A stretch of 43,120 nucleotides of DNA. Source: Aporhodopirellula aestuarii (lineage in GTDB: Bacteria > Planctomycetota > Planctomycetia > Pirellulales > Pirellulaceae). The translations under genes were made by a program, and so were the position numbers. The notes under the pieces are model-generated. The model was not told the DNA's origin. It did not search any database and saw only the letters and a program-made list of their open reading frames with translations. Numbering within the stretch: position 1 is the stretch's first letter; the number at the start of each line of letters is the position of its first letter. This document shows, piece after piece, positions 30,426 to 39,400 of the stretch. The stretch spans positions 1 to 43,120 of the forward strand of contig NZ_JAMQBK010000086.1 of NCBI RefSeq assembly GCF_023701485.1, given 5' to 3'.

Positions 30426-32176
30426 TTCGTTGGCGTTTTTTATTGACACGAGTCATTCTCGTTGTCGCCATAATGATGATCCTCGCATTGGGCCTCGGCC
30501 CGATGGCGACGTACGTTACCATCGCCGGCTTGGAAACAACCACGGGCGCGAAGGCTGAGATCGGTTCGGCAAAGGTGGGACTGTTTCCACCGTCGATCCA
30601 CTATGCCGACGTGCGTGTTGCCGATCCACGTGATGGGAAAGAGTTCCGCGATGCATTCGTCGCCGACTCCGTCGACCTCACGATTGACGGTGACGCATTC
30701 CTGCGTCGTCGCTGGGTCATTCGTCAAGGAAAAATCACGGGACTGCAAATCGGTTCGCAGCGTGATAGCTCGGGCCAATACGATCGAGAGGTTGATTCGG
30801 CCGACGAGCCCGATAGCCCTTCGATGATCTCGAAAATGCTGACGCAGTTCACATCGGGTTTATCCGATCAGGCGGAAGCGATCGGTGAGGATCTTGAAAC
30901 GGTCAAGACGGGTGAAGAAATCCGCGTGCGCTGGAAAGAGGAATACGCGGACCTGTTGCAGCAAGCTCGCGATCTCGAGCAACGCGTCAAGACCATTCGA
31001 GACGCAGCCAAAGGCATCGACAATCCGCTGCGAGATTGGCCCGAACTTGAGCGAACGCTCGCCGAAGCCCGCAGTGCCCGCGAAGAGCTGTTGCGTGTCC
31101 GTGCGAAACTCGACGCGTTACCGGACGAAATGCAAGCCGACCTGGCGCGACTGGAAGAAGCCCGCAAAGCGGATCTTGCGAAAGTCGACGCGTATGTTCC
31201 CGGTGATCTAAGCGAGTCAAAGAATTTTGGCGTCGACCTGATCGCCGCCGAAATTCGCCGTTCGCTTGCTCAGCTACGGGGCTACCTTGATAACGGGCGT
31301 ACTCTGGCAAATTACACCGTTGTGGCGCCCGATAGTGAACGTATCCGCGGGGAGGATTTCGACTTCCTCGGACAACGGCGTCAACCTGAAATGTTGATCC
31401 GCGAATGCCATGTCGATGGATTGATGCGTGCTGACGGAAAAACCTATGCGTTGACTGGCGTTGTCGAAAACATGACTCCGCAACCGGAACTGTTGCAAAC
31501 GCCGACCCGTGCACGTTTGTTGCTCGAAGGGCCTGAGACGGTCCAAGTCGATTACGTTCGCGACCGACGCGAAGGCGATACACTCGATCGCTTGACCTTG
31601 CATTGGCCACAGATGCTTGTTGATCCCGTGCGTTTGGGTGATGGCAGCGATGTTGCCGTCGCGATCAGTGGTGGGCAGCGTGAAGTTTGGGTTCAGCTCA
31701 ATAGCCATGGCGATGACGTGCAAGGCCGCTTGGTTAGCAAGCAAGTCGGTGTCAACATGCACATCGCTGTCGATGGCGACGCGGCAAATTCCGCCGCTGT
31801 CGTTTCGATGAATCAATCGCTTGCCAACGTGAATACGATCGAAGTTGATGCAGCATTCACAGGCAACTGGAAGGAACTCGATCTTGACCTGAACACGAAC
31901 CTCGGCAACGCATTCAGCGACGCCGCGAAAGGTGCGATCGCGAAACAGCTGGAAGTCAGCAAGGCGAAACTCGCCGCCAAGGTCGAAGCGGTGCACCGTG
32001 AGCAAATGTTGAGCATGCGTGAGTGGATGTCCAAGCAACAAACCGAAGCACAAACTTTGCTCGCCTCGGCAGATCGCTCGATCGAAGAGATGAGCCAGAA
32101 GGTGCTTGCGGAAGTTGGCGATGCGGACAGCTATCTTGGCAAACTTCGCACGTCATTTGGCAAGAGTTTGCGTTAA
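30422..32176 (+). CDS. TIGR03545-like large membrane-anchored protein
   Basis: The 584-residue protein has one N-terminal membrane segment (FLLTRVILVVAIMMILALGL), then an AsmA-like start (AEIGSAKVGLFPPSIHYADV; DSVDLTIDGDAFLRRRWVI), a long coiled coil (about 130-270; LEQRVKTIRDAAKG, LARLEEARKADLAKVDAY), a beta-rich middle (VDGLMRADGKTYALTGVVEN) and a second helical segment at the end (QLEVSKAKLAAKVEAVHREQ). It should be anchored in the inner membrane with most of the chain in the periplasm. It overlaps the TIGR03546-like gene by four bases, as expected for a functional pair. AsmA-like proteins are linked to lipid or envelope transport, but that link is inference here. Confidence 0.82.
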   Translation: MIRWRFLLTRVILVVAIMMILALGLGPMATYVTIAGLETTTGAKAEIGSAKVGLFPPSIHYADVRVADPRDGKEFRDAFVADSVDLTIDGDAFLRRRWVIRQGKITGLQIGSQRDSSGQYDREVDSADEPDSPSMISKMLTQFTSGLSDQAEAIGEDLETVKTGEEIRVRWKEEYADLLQQARDLEQRVKTIRDAAKGIDNPLRDWPELERTLAEARSAREELLRVRAKLDALPDEMQADLARLEEARKADLAKVDAYVPGDLSESKNFGVDLIAAEIRRSLAQLRGYLDNGRTLANYTVVAPDSERIRGEDFDFLGQRRQPEMLIRECHVDGLMRADGKTYALTGVVENMTPQPELLQTPTRARLLLEGPETVQVDYVRDRREGDTLDRLTLHWPQMLVDPVRLGDGSDVAVAISGGQREVWVQLNSHGDDVQGRLVSKQVGVNMHIAVDGDAANSAAVVSMNQSLANVNTIEVDAAFTGNWKELDLDLNTNLGNAFSDAAKGAIAKQLEVSKAKLAAKVEAVHREQMLSMREWMSKQQTEAQTLLASADRSIEEMSQKVLAEVGDADSYLGKLRTSFGKSLR

Positions 32177-32236
32177 TCGCGGTGATTGCCGACTCTGCGC
32201 GATTTGCTATCGAGCGAATCGCTCAGTGGCGAATGG

Positions 32237-33745
32237 CTACAACTTGACGCAGACCGATTTGGTCTGCAGATAGTTCTCCAGTGCCGCGTGGCCCATCTCG
32301 CGCCCCCAACCTGATTGCTTGTATCCGCCGAACGGTAACGCGGCGTCAAAGATGCTGTAGCAGTTGATCCACACCGTTCCCGCTTTGACGGTTCGTGCCA
32401 ACCGGTGTGCCTTTGAGATGTCTCGGGTCCAAATCCCGGCCGCCAAGCCATAGGTCGAGTCGTTGGCTTGGGTAGCGATCTCGCGATCGTTGTCAAACGG
32501 CATCGCGGCGACGACCGGGCCAAATATTTCTTCGCGAACGATCGACATTTCGGGTGACGCGTTTTTGAGTACCGTGGGCTGGACAAAGTACCCGGCGCGA
32601 TCGACCACGGCGCCGCCCGCGGCCGCTTCGGCGCCCTCGGTCATTCCGGCACGCAAGTACCCACTGACGCGCTCGAATTGCTCCCGTGATACGAGGGGCC
32701 CCATTTGCGTGTCCGGATCGAATCCGCTGCCAAGTTTCATGTTTGTCGCGATCTCGCTGACGCCCGCAACGACTTCGTCATAGATCCCGCGTTGCACATA
32801 CAACCGAGATCCCGCACTGCAGACCTGACCTTGGTTGAAGAAGATCGCATCGGCAGCGCCGGCGACAGCGGTGTCGATGTCAGCATCATCGTAGATCACG
32901 TTGGGGCTTTTTCCTCCGAGTTCAAGGGTGACCTTTTTGAGGTTGCCTGCGGCGGCGTGAATGATCAGCTTGCCGACCTCGGTCGAACCCGTGAACGCAA
33001 CCTTGTCGACGTCATCGTGGGACGCGAGTGCGGCACCGGCGGTTTCCCCAAAACCTGTCACAATGTTAACAACGCCTTCAGGAATTCCGGCTTCGGTGAT
33101 CAACTCGCCGAGACGGATGGCAGAGAGTGGTGTTTGTTCAGCCGGCTTGAGCACGATCGTGCAACCGGTGGCCAAAGCGGGGCCGAGTTTCCAAGCAGCC
33201 ATCAAGAGCGGAAAGTTCCACGGAATGATCTGCCCGACGACGCCAACGGGCTCTTTGAGCGTGTAAGCATGGAATTCGCTCCCGGGCGAGTAGGGTACGT
33301 TCAACGAGATCGTGTTGCCTTCGATCTTGGTTGCCCATCCCGCCATGTAACGGAACATGTCTGCCGCGAGTGCGACATCCGCCGCCTTTGCTACGGCGAG
33401 CGGTTTTCCGTTGTCGAGGGTTTCTAGTTGAGCGAGTTCGTCCGCGTTGGATTCGATGAGTTCTCCCACCTTCCAAATCAATCGACTGCGCTCCGACGCA
33501 GTCATCCGAGACCACGGGCCGGAGTCGAATGCTGCGCGGGCGGCGGAGACGGCCGCGTTGATGTCTTCCCGATCACCTTCTGCAACCTGAGCGATCACCT
33601 GATCCGTCGCAGGATCGTAGACATCGAATTTCTTGCCACTTTTCGAATTCACCCATTGTCCGTTGATCAACATCTTCTTGGGCGACGACAGAAACGATTC
33701 AAGATCAGCCGGTACGTGGGAACGGGATGCGGTAGAGGAAGACAT
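32237..33745 (-). CDS. NAD(P)-dependent aldehyde dehydrogenase
   Basis: This 502-residue protein is a typical aldehyde dehydrogenase with IIPWNFPLLMAAWKLGPALA, FTGSTEVGK, the general base Glu275 in VTLELGGKSP and the catalytic nucleophile Cys309 in NQGQVCSAGSRLYV. It oxidises an aldehyde to an acid in the cytoplasm. It most resembles the betaine/phenylacetaldehyde/retinal-type branch (about 490-500 residues). L-lactaldehyde from the fucose pathway is one possible substrate, but the gene is about 20 kb from that locus and convergent with the TIGR03545-like gene. The ATG at 33745 has only a weak ribosome site. No regulator is adjacent. Confidence 0.95.
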   Translation of the reverse strand: MSSSTASRSHVPADLESFLSSPKKMLINGQWVNSKSGKKFDVYDPATDQVIAQVAEGDREDINAAVSAARAAFDSGPWSRMTASERSRLIWKVGELIESNADELAQLETLDNGKPLAVAKAADVALAADMFRYMAGWATKIEGNTISLNVPYSPGSEFHAYTLKEPVGVVGQIIPWNFPLLMAAWKLGPALATGCTIVLKPAEQTPLSAIRLGELITEAGIPEGVVNIVTGFGETAGAALASHDDVDKVAFTGSTEVGKLIIHAAAGNLKKVTLELGGKSPNVIYDDADIDTAVAGAADAIFFNQGQVCSAGSRLYVQRGIYDEVVAGVSEIATNMKLGSGFDPDTQMGPLVSREQFERVSGYLRAGMTEGAEAAAGGAVVDRAGYFVQPTVLKNASPEMSIVREEIFGPVVAAMPFDNDREIATQANDSTYGLAAGIWTRDISKAHRLARTVKAGTVWINCYSIFDAALPFGGYKQSGWGREMGHAALENYLQTKSVCVKL

Positions 33746-34142
33746 CGGTTTTCAACCTGCGGTTGTGGGGAGGATTGTGAGGTGAAGACAATTGACGATC
33801 GTAACAGATTTCATGCCATCGACCTCGTTTTGATGCCATCCATTGCGAGGCGGACGCGGTCGGATGCGCCACCGAAGAAGCCTCCTGAGTTGGCGATTTG
33901 TAGCGGGATCCGCCGACGCGGTGAGTCCCGAGCAAACGCAGCCGAGCTTCTTGGCGAATACGTGCGTCAGACCGATCATTTTTAGCGGTCAACTGTTGCC
34001 GCCAGCGGCGCGGGAAATGCTGTCTACAGCGATCGCTGACGACTATGCTCCCGCTGGGTACGCAGCCTACCCGTTTCTACCGCAATGCCGCGTCTCCACG
34101 TGAACAAAGCGACAGATGATTCTTTCTAGAGACCAAAAATTT
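33746..34142. other. Divergent spacer between aldehyde dehydrogenase and deaminase genes
   Basis: This stretch of about 400 bp must hold the two divergent promoters. Short frames on both strands lack coding character, and I see no hairpin, repeat or RNA gene. Confidence 0.4.
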
Positions 34143-34652
34143 ATGAGTGACAAGCCTGCAAGGAATCCGCAGACGGTAACCGACTGGATGTTGAAGCAAT
34201 GGATGAAGGCGGCGTTGAAGAGCGCCGAGGAGGGCGTCGAGCGGGGAGAGAACCCGTTCGGCGCTGCGATCTTTTCGCCGGGAGGTGAACAAGTCGCGGT
34301 TGCGCACAACACGGCGAGATCGACAAACAACCCGTCCGCACACGCGGAAATTAATGCGATCACCGAAGCGTGCAAGACTCTTGGCAGCCGAAACCTCCAG
34401 GGCTGTTGGTTGGCGTCGACCGCAGAGCCGTGTCCGATGTGCATGTCGGCCTCGGTTTTGGCTGGCATTCGGCACATCGCGTTTGGTGCCAATCAAATCG
34501 TGGTCAGTGAAGCCGGATATGGTGGCCTGGGCGTTACCGGACGCGAGCTTGCCCAGATGTTTTCTTGCGACGTCGACGTGCGTGGCTCAGTTCTCGGTAA
34601 CGACTGCATCACGCTGCTGTTACGGAACCGAAAACGTGAGCGTTCTGCCTGA
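34143..34652 (+). CDS. Cytidine/guanine-deaminase-family nucleoside deaminase
   Basis: The product is a zinc-dependent deaminase of the CDA superfamily. The zinc site is complete: HAE in NNPSAHAEINAI and PCxxC in AEPCPMCMSASVLAG. The central NPFGAAIF and the end region (VTGREL, SCDVDVRGSVLGNDC) fit guanine deaminase/GuaD-like proteins better than the tRNA deaminase TadA, which would have a different C-terminal helix. It could convert guanine to xanthine or act on another base or nucleoside. Two starts are possible: ATG 34143 (169 residues, chosen because MSDKP begins the conserved part) and ATG 34116. No purine genes are adjacent. Confidence 0.87.
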   Translation: MSDKPARNPQTVTDWMLKQWMKAALKSAEEGVERGENPFGAAIFSPGGEQVAVAHNTARSTNNPSAHAEINAITEACKTLGSRNLQGCWLASTAEPCPMCMSASVLAGIRHIAFGANQIVVSEAGYGGLGVTGRELAQMFSCDVDVRGSVLGNDCITLLLRNRKRERSA

Positions 34653-34895
34653 TTTGAAAGCGGCGGACTGAAGTGGCATCGGTTGGTTCGCGATCGACCG
34701 CAATGATCGGCGAGCAACCGGCGGTGGTCGATTAGCGTCCCTCTCTCACGGGGGATTTCTCGTTCTTTTGCCAAATGTGGTGGGTTCCGCGCCGCCGGTC
34801 ACGAGGCGACAAGGGGAAATTTGCATGCTCAGTACGGACCCGGTATCCTCGGCGTCCGTTTGATCATCGAGAACCGCACCGCCTGAGCCACCAAG

Positions 34896-36362
34896 ATGTC
34901 CCCACCTCGATTCGTGTTAGCGTTTTGTCTCGTCCTCACCGCGTTTCCGCTGTGCTCCGCCCACGCCGAGCAGGCGGAAGCGACTCCGGGGGAATCGGCC
35001 CAGCCGAACTTTGTTTTTTTGCTGGTTGATGATCTGGGCTGGGGAGATTTCGGGTGCTACGGATCTCGTTTCCATGAAACGCCGCATATCGACGCGTTAG
35101 CGAAGGAGGGCATGACGTTTCAAAACGCCTACGCCGCCTGCACGGTTTGCTCGCCGAGTCGAGCCGCGATCATGACGGGTTGCTATCCCGCTCGCCTACA
35201 ACTCACCGACTGGATCGCAGGCCATCGTCATCCACACGCCAAACTCGCCGTGCCGGATTGGAAGATGAAGATCGATCATGAGCGGGTGACGCTACCGGAG
35301 GCATTAAAGGAGGCTGGCTACGCGACCGCGTTCTTTGGCAAGTGGCATCTCATGCCTAACGGGCAGGACGACTTCGATCAACATTATCCGACCGCCCACG
35401 GATTCGACATCAATATTGGTGGTCGTGAATGGGGGCAACCCAAAGGGCCAGGAAAATACTTCTCACCTTTTGACATGCCCAATCTCGACGACGGCGAGCC
35501 TGGTGATTTCCTGACAGACAAACTGACGGATGCTGCCGTAGACTTCTTAGACAAGACTGGAAAATCAAAGCCGTTCTTACTGTACTTTTCCTACTACACG
35601 CTTCACGGCCCGATCATGTCCCCGCCAGACTTGGTCGAGAAGTATCGAACGAAGGCGAAAAACTTTGAGAATACGAAAAACGAACACCTTGATCCGGCAC
35701 GTGCGGGGATGGTCGAACGTCTCGATGCGAGCGTCGGTCGTCTGATGCAAAAGCTGGACGAACTCGGCGTCGCCGACAACACCGTCGTGATGATCACGGG
35801 TGACAACGGCGGTAACTTTCAAGGCACGTCCGGCGGATTGCGAGATTTCAAAGGCTTCTCGCACGAGGGCGGTACGCGTGAACCGCTCATCGTTCATTGG
35901 CCGGGGGTCACGCAATCGGGGACGTCATGCGACGAGTCGGTGATCGGCACCGACTTCTATCCCACCATGCTCGACATCGCCGGATTACCACTGCGTCCAA
36001 ACGAGCATCAAGATGGAATCAGCCTCGTTCCGCTGCTGAAGGGAGAGTCTGCGAGCCTCCCGCGTGAGGCATTGTACTGGCACTATCCGCATTATCATCG
36101 CACGGCACCGTACGGCGCGATTCGCCGGGGCGATTGGAAGCTGATTGAATTCTTTGAAGACGGTCGCCTCGAACTCTACAATCTCAGCGATGATCCTGGT
36201 GAAACAAAAAACCTAGCTCAGACAAAGCCCGAGCAAGCCGAAGGGCTCCTTCAACAACTGGTTACCTGGCGAAAAGCAACGGGTGCCCAAATGATGACGC
36301 CCAATCCGAACTATCACCCCGACGAGCCGGCCGCGAAGAAAAAGGCCAAGCGAAACAAGTAA
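34896..36362 (+). CDS. Secreted S1-family sulfatase
   Basis: This 488-residue arylsulfatase has a signal peptide (residues 1-24, FVLAFCLVLTAFPLCSAHA). Calcium ligands are in LLVDDLGWGDFG (Asp45, Asp46) and MITGDNGG. The formylglycine motif is C85-S-P-S-R in CTVCSPSRAAIMTG, followed by the family signature GYATAFFGKWHL. It hydrolyses sulfate esters of polysaccharides outside the cytoplasm after Cys85 is converted to formylglycine by a separate enzyme. The C terminus is Lys-rich (PAAKKKAKRNK). Planctomycetes of this type carry many such genes for marine sulfated glycans; action on sulfated fucans would match the fucose locus but is not shown by the sequence. A truncated relative lies at 13833. 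Confidence 0.95.
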   Translation: MSPPRFVLAFCLVLTAFPLCSAHAEQAEATPGESAQPNFVFLLVDDLGWGDFGCYGSRFHETPHIDALAKEGMTFQNAYAACTVCSPSRAAIMTGCYPARLQLTDWIAGHRHPHAKLAVPDWKMKIDHERVTLPEALKEAGYATAFFGKWHLMPNGQDDFDQHYPTAHGFDINIGGREWGQPKGPGKYFSPFDMPNLDDGEPGDFLTDKLTDAAVDFLDKTGKSKPFLLYFSYYTLHGPIMSPPDLVEKYRTKAKNFENTKNEHLDPARAGMVERLDASVGRLMQKLDELGVADNTVVMITGDNGGNFQGTSGGLRDFKGFSHEGGTREPLIVHWPGVTQSGTSCDESVIGTDFYPTMLDIAGLPLRPNEHQDGISLVPLLKGESASLPREALYWHYPHYHRTAPYGAIRRGDWKLIEFFEDGRLELYNLSDDPGETKNLAQTKPEQAEGLLQQLVTWRKATGAQMMTPNPNYHPDEPAAKKKAKRNK

Positions 36363-36447
36363 TATTGACCGGACGTTGCCATGGTTTTACCGTGCGACCG
36401 GAGTGAACACCCAACCTTCGATTATGAGCTTCGCTGAGTATTCGTGC

Positions 36448-39400
36448 CTACCTGCTCGGCTGTTTCTTGACCATGGCTTCAAGATCTCGAAGGTAGCCTT
36501 CTTTCTTGATTCGCAGTTGCGTTGACGGATCGACGACAGTGTCGAGCAGGTCATTGAGCTCTTTCACCAGCTCAAGATTGGGACGTCCGGTCTGTTTGAT
36601 ACCTTCGAGCAATTCGTAACCTTTAAACTCGATGTAAATCAAAACCGCCCGGTGGCGCCGCTCATCAGTTTGGGGTAAGTGTTGTTCGGCGATGCGTATT
36701 GCATAGCGAATGTGGCTCATCGACATCTCGGGATGTTCGGCGAGCCGATGCACCATGGCACACATGCAGTGCCAATGCACCTTGGTCCGAATCGAAGGCA
36801 CGGCAATCGTCATCTCAATGCCATCGCTCTCGGACTCCGGAATCGGTTCGGTCGCGAGCTGACTCATCAACGTCATCGCTTTTTGTTCGCGATTGCTGTG
36901 ACGTCGACCTTTGGGTGACTTCAACAGGTCGAATAGGTAACCGTTGAGCCGGTGCGTTTCTTGCATGTAAACGGGGTACCCACGCTGATTGCGAACGGCA
37001 ATCGCCTCGGCGAGAAAACGGTCCGCGTCATCCAGTAATTCCTGGACGCGAGGCAAGTCTAAATCCGTCGCCAGTCGCACCGTCGAGATGTCAACTTCAG
37101 CGGCGGTCGTCAACCGGTCATCGTTATCAAAGTGCCACCGTGGCGGCAATGCGATAGCCGCTGCCGCATCCTCCGAGGCAAGCTCAAGGAGTTCGCGAGA
37201 TCGTGGAGGCGTCTCCAGTACCGCCATCCGCGATAGCAATCCCGCGCGACATCGGTATGCGCTTCCCCGCAAGTCCGCAGGGACGTCGCGACTGTCAATC
37301 ACTTTCGTGTACGCGTCACGCGCTTGCGAGTAATGCCTGCGGGCGTCGTCATCCTCGCGGCTAATGAATCCACGCTGGTCCTCCGCACGTCCGAACAAGA
37401 AAGTGCGGTAAACGGACGGCGGGGAATCGCTGTTTCGCTCGGCAGCCGCTTCGTATGCAAACAATCGCTCGATCATGACCGACGCCGGCAGATCGTCGAT
37501 TTCTTCGTATCGTTTTTGAATGAAGGCTTCCGCGGCAATCAGGTAAAGTTCATCGCGAAGCTGAGCGTTTTTCTCGCGGGCCGCAGCGGTTGCGGCGGCG
37601 AATTCGACGCGATCGAGCCGATCGAGAAAATTCGCATATTCCATCGGAGCGGTCGACCGTGAGATCGCATCGAGATAACGATGACACAGCACCGTCAATT
37701 CGGGACGATCGAGTACCGAGGGAATGACAGGTGATCCGGCAACTGGCTGCGACGTCAATTCACGAACCGCATCGATCGCTTTGGTGAAACGGCTGACCAG
37801 CGTTTCGTCAGCATTTGCGGTGACGTTAAATGGTTTGTCGATGTCTGATGAGTCGAGTTGTCCGACGGAGGCGAATACCAGTTTGCCGGCCAGATCCGAA
37901 CGTTCTGAATCTTGAATCGTTTCATTGAGCCGACGCGAGACCAACTGCCACAACGCAAACCCAACTTGCGGTGTTCGGCGAGCGTCGTCCAGCGACATGT
38001 TCATCGAATCCCAGATTTTCATCGCGTCCGGTAGATCACCGCTCGCGGCGACGAGCAGGAAACGTTCAGGCTGAACCTGTATCCGGAATGCGTTTGATTG
38101 CCCCGCGAAACGCTGGGCCAAATCCAGCACCCCGGTGCTACGTGTGATCGATCTAGCATGCCTGATCGTTTCGATATCGTCGTCGGCCGCGCCAGAGTTT
38201 TCCTGTAACCAGTCCAGGCAACGATAGGCGACATCCTCACGCCAGACGTCAGGAACGATCAGTTCCAACATGGGATCATTCTGCACGTCGATCCAATTCT
38301 TCATTGCATCGCTAACGCGGTTGCTGTCCCACATCACCAATCCTGCGACGGTGCGCGCGATTAGTCGTAGTTTACCGCTGACTCGGTCCCAGCCCTGTTT
38401 GCGATCCGCGTGCGACGCGGTTTGTCCGAGCTGTTGAACCAAGTCAATCGCCATGCGGTCAATCGAAGCGATCTCGTCATCAACCTTCCGGTCATCTGCT
38501 GTCTGCGCGTCGCGGGTTCTGCGGAGCGCGACGAGTGTTTGCATTTGCGATTCCGCTACTCGCGTGAGCCGCGTTGCGTTGGTATTAAGCATCATCGCGC
38601 GACGCAGGTCGTTGCTCCGAGTCGCGATCGAGTCGAGTTGTTCGCCGTTGAATTGCGTCACGCCTTTATCGTCGATGACGATTCGAGCGAGCGTGTAGCT
38701 TGCATCCGCCGCCCGGTTGTTCGCTGGAAATTGGTTGTCGGCAATAAACGAGTCACGAACAACCGCGGCACGTGTGGGCAGCCCTTCGATAAGCGTCTGG
38801 CGTTCCAGTGGAGCGACGTTCGAGTTGGGACGTGACGTAAGCCAAACTAGCGACGAGAGCGACGTGAGATCGACCCGGGCGGCCAACTCCGCGATAGCGT
38901 CTTTCATGCTCGCATCGAACGCCACTGAGGAATCTCGCAGCGTCGATTGGCGGAATCGATCGGCAATCGAATTGCCTTCGGCCACAAACCGTTCTTCATA
39001 GGGGAGGTCGGTGATTTTGGCAATTTCGGGCTCGATCCAATTGCCTGCCTCGTCCAAGGTCGGCGCAAACTTCTCCAATCGCGAGACGAATGCCTGTAGA
39101 TCCCGAATCGACAGATCGGCGCCGTCCGCATCGTCCCAACGATCCAAATCGGCTCGCGCGAGAGCGAGATGTTCTTCAATCGTTTCTGGTTGCTTGGTCG
39201 GCGGCGCTTCGATCGCGGGATCCGAAGACTCCGTGGATTCGACGTTGGGCATCTCGGTCGCGTTGGCGTCCGATTCAATGGTCTCGTTTGAGCTAGCGGG
39301 GCTCTCGACTATTCCCGGTGGAACGCTGGGGATCGTTGAAACGTCTGGCTGGGAACGGTTGTCATTGTTCTCTCGAGTTTCTAACGCGACGTTTGGTTCT

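Noticed and set aside
32237..33745. Assigning the aldehyde dehydrogenase as the lactaldehyde dehydrogenase of the fucose pathway
   Set aside because: It is 20 kb away, has its own divergent spacer, and family features do not fix the substrate. It is mentioned only as a possibility.
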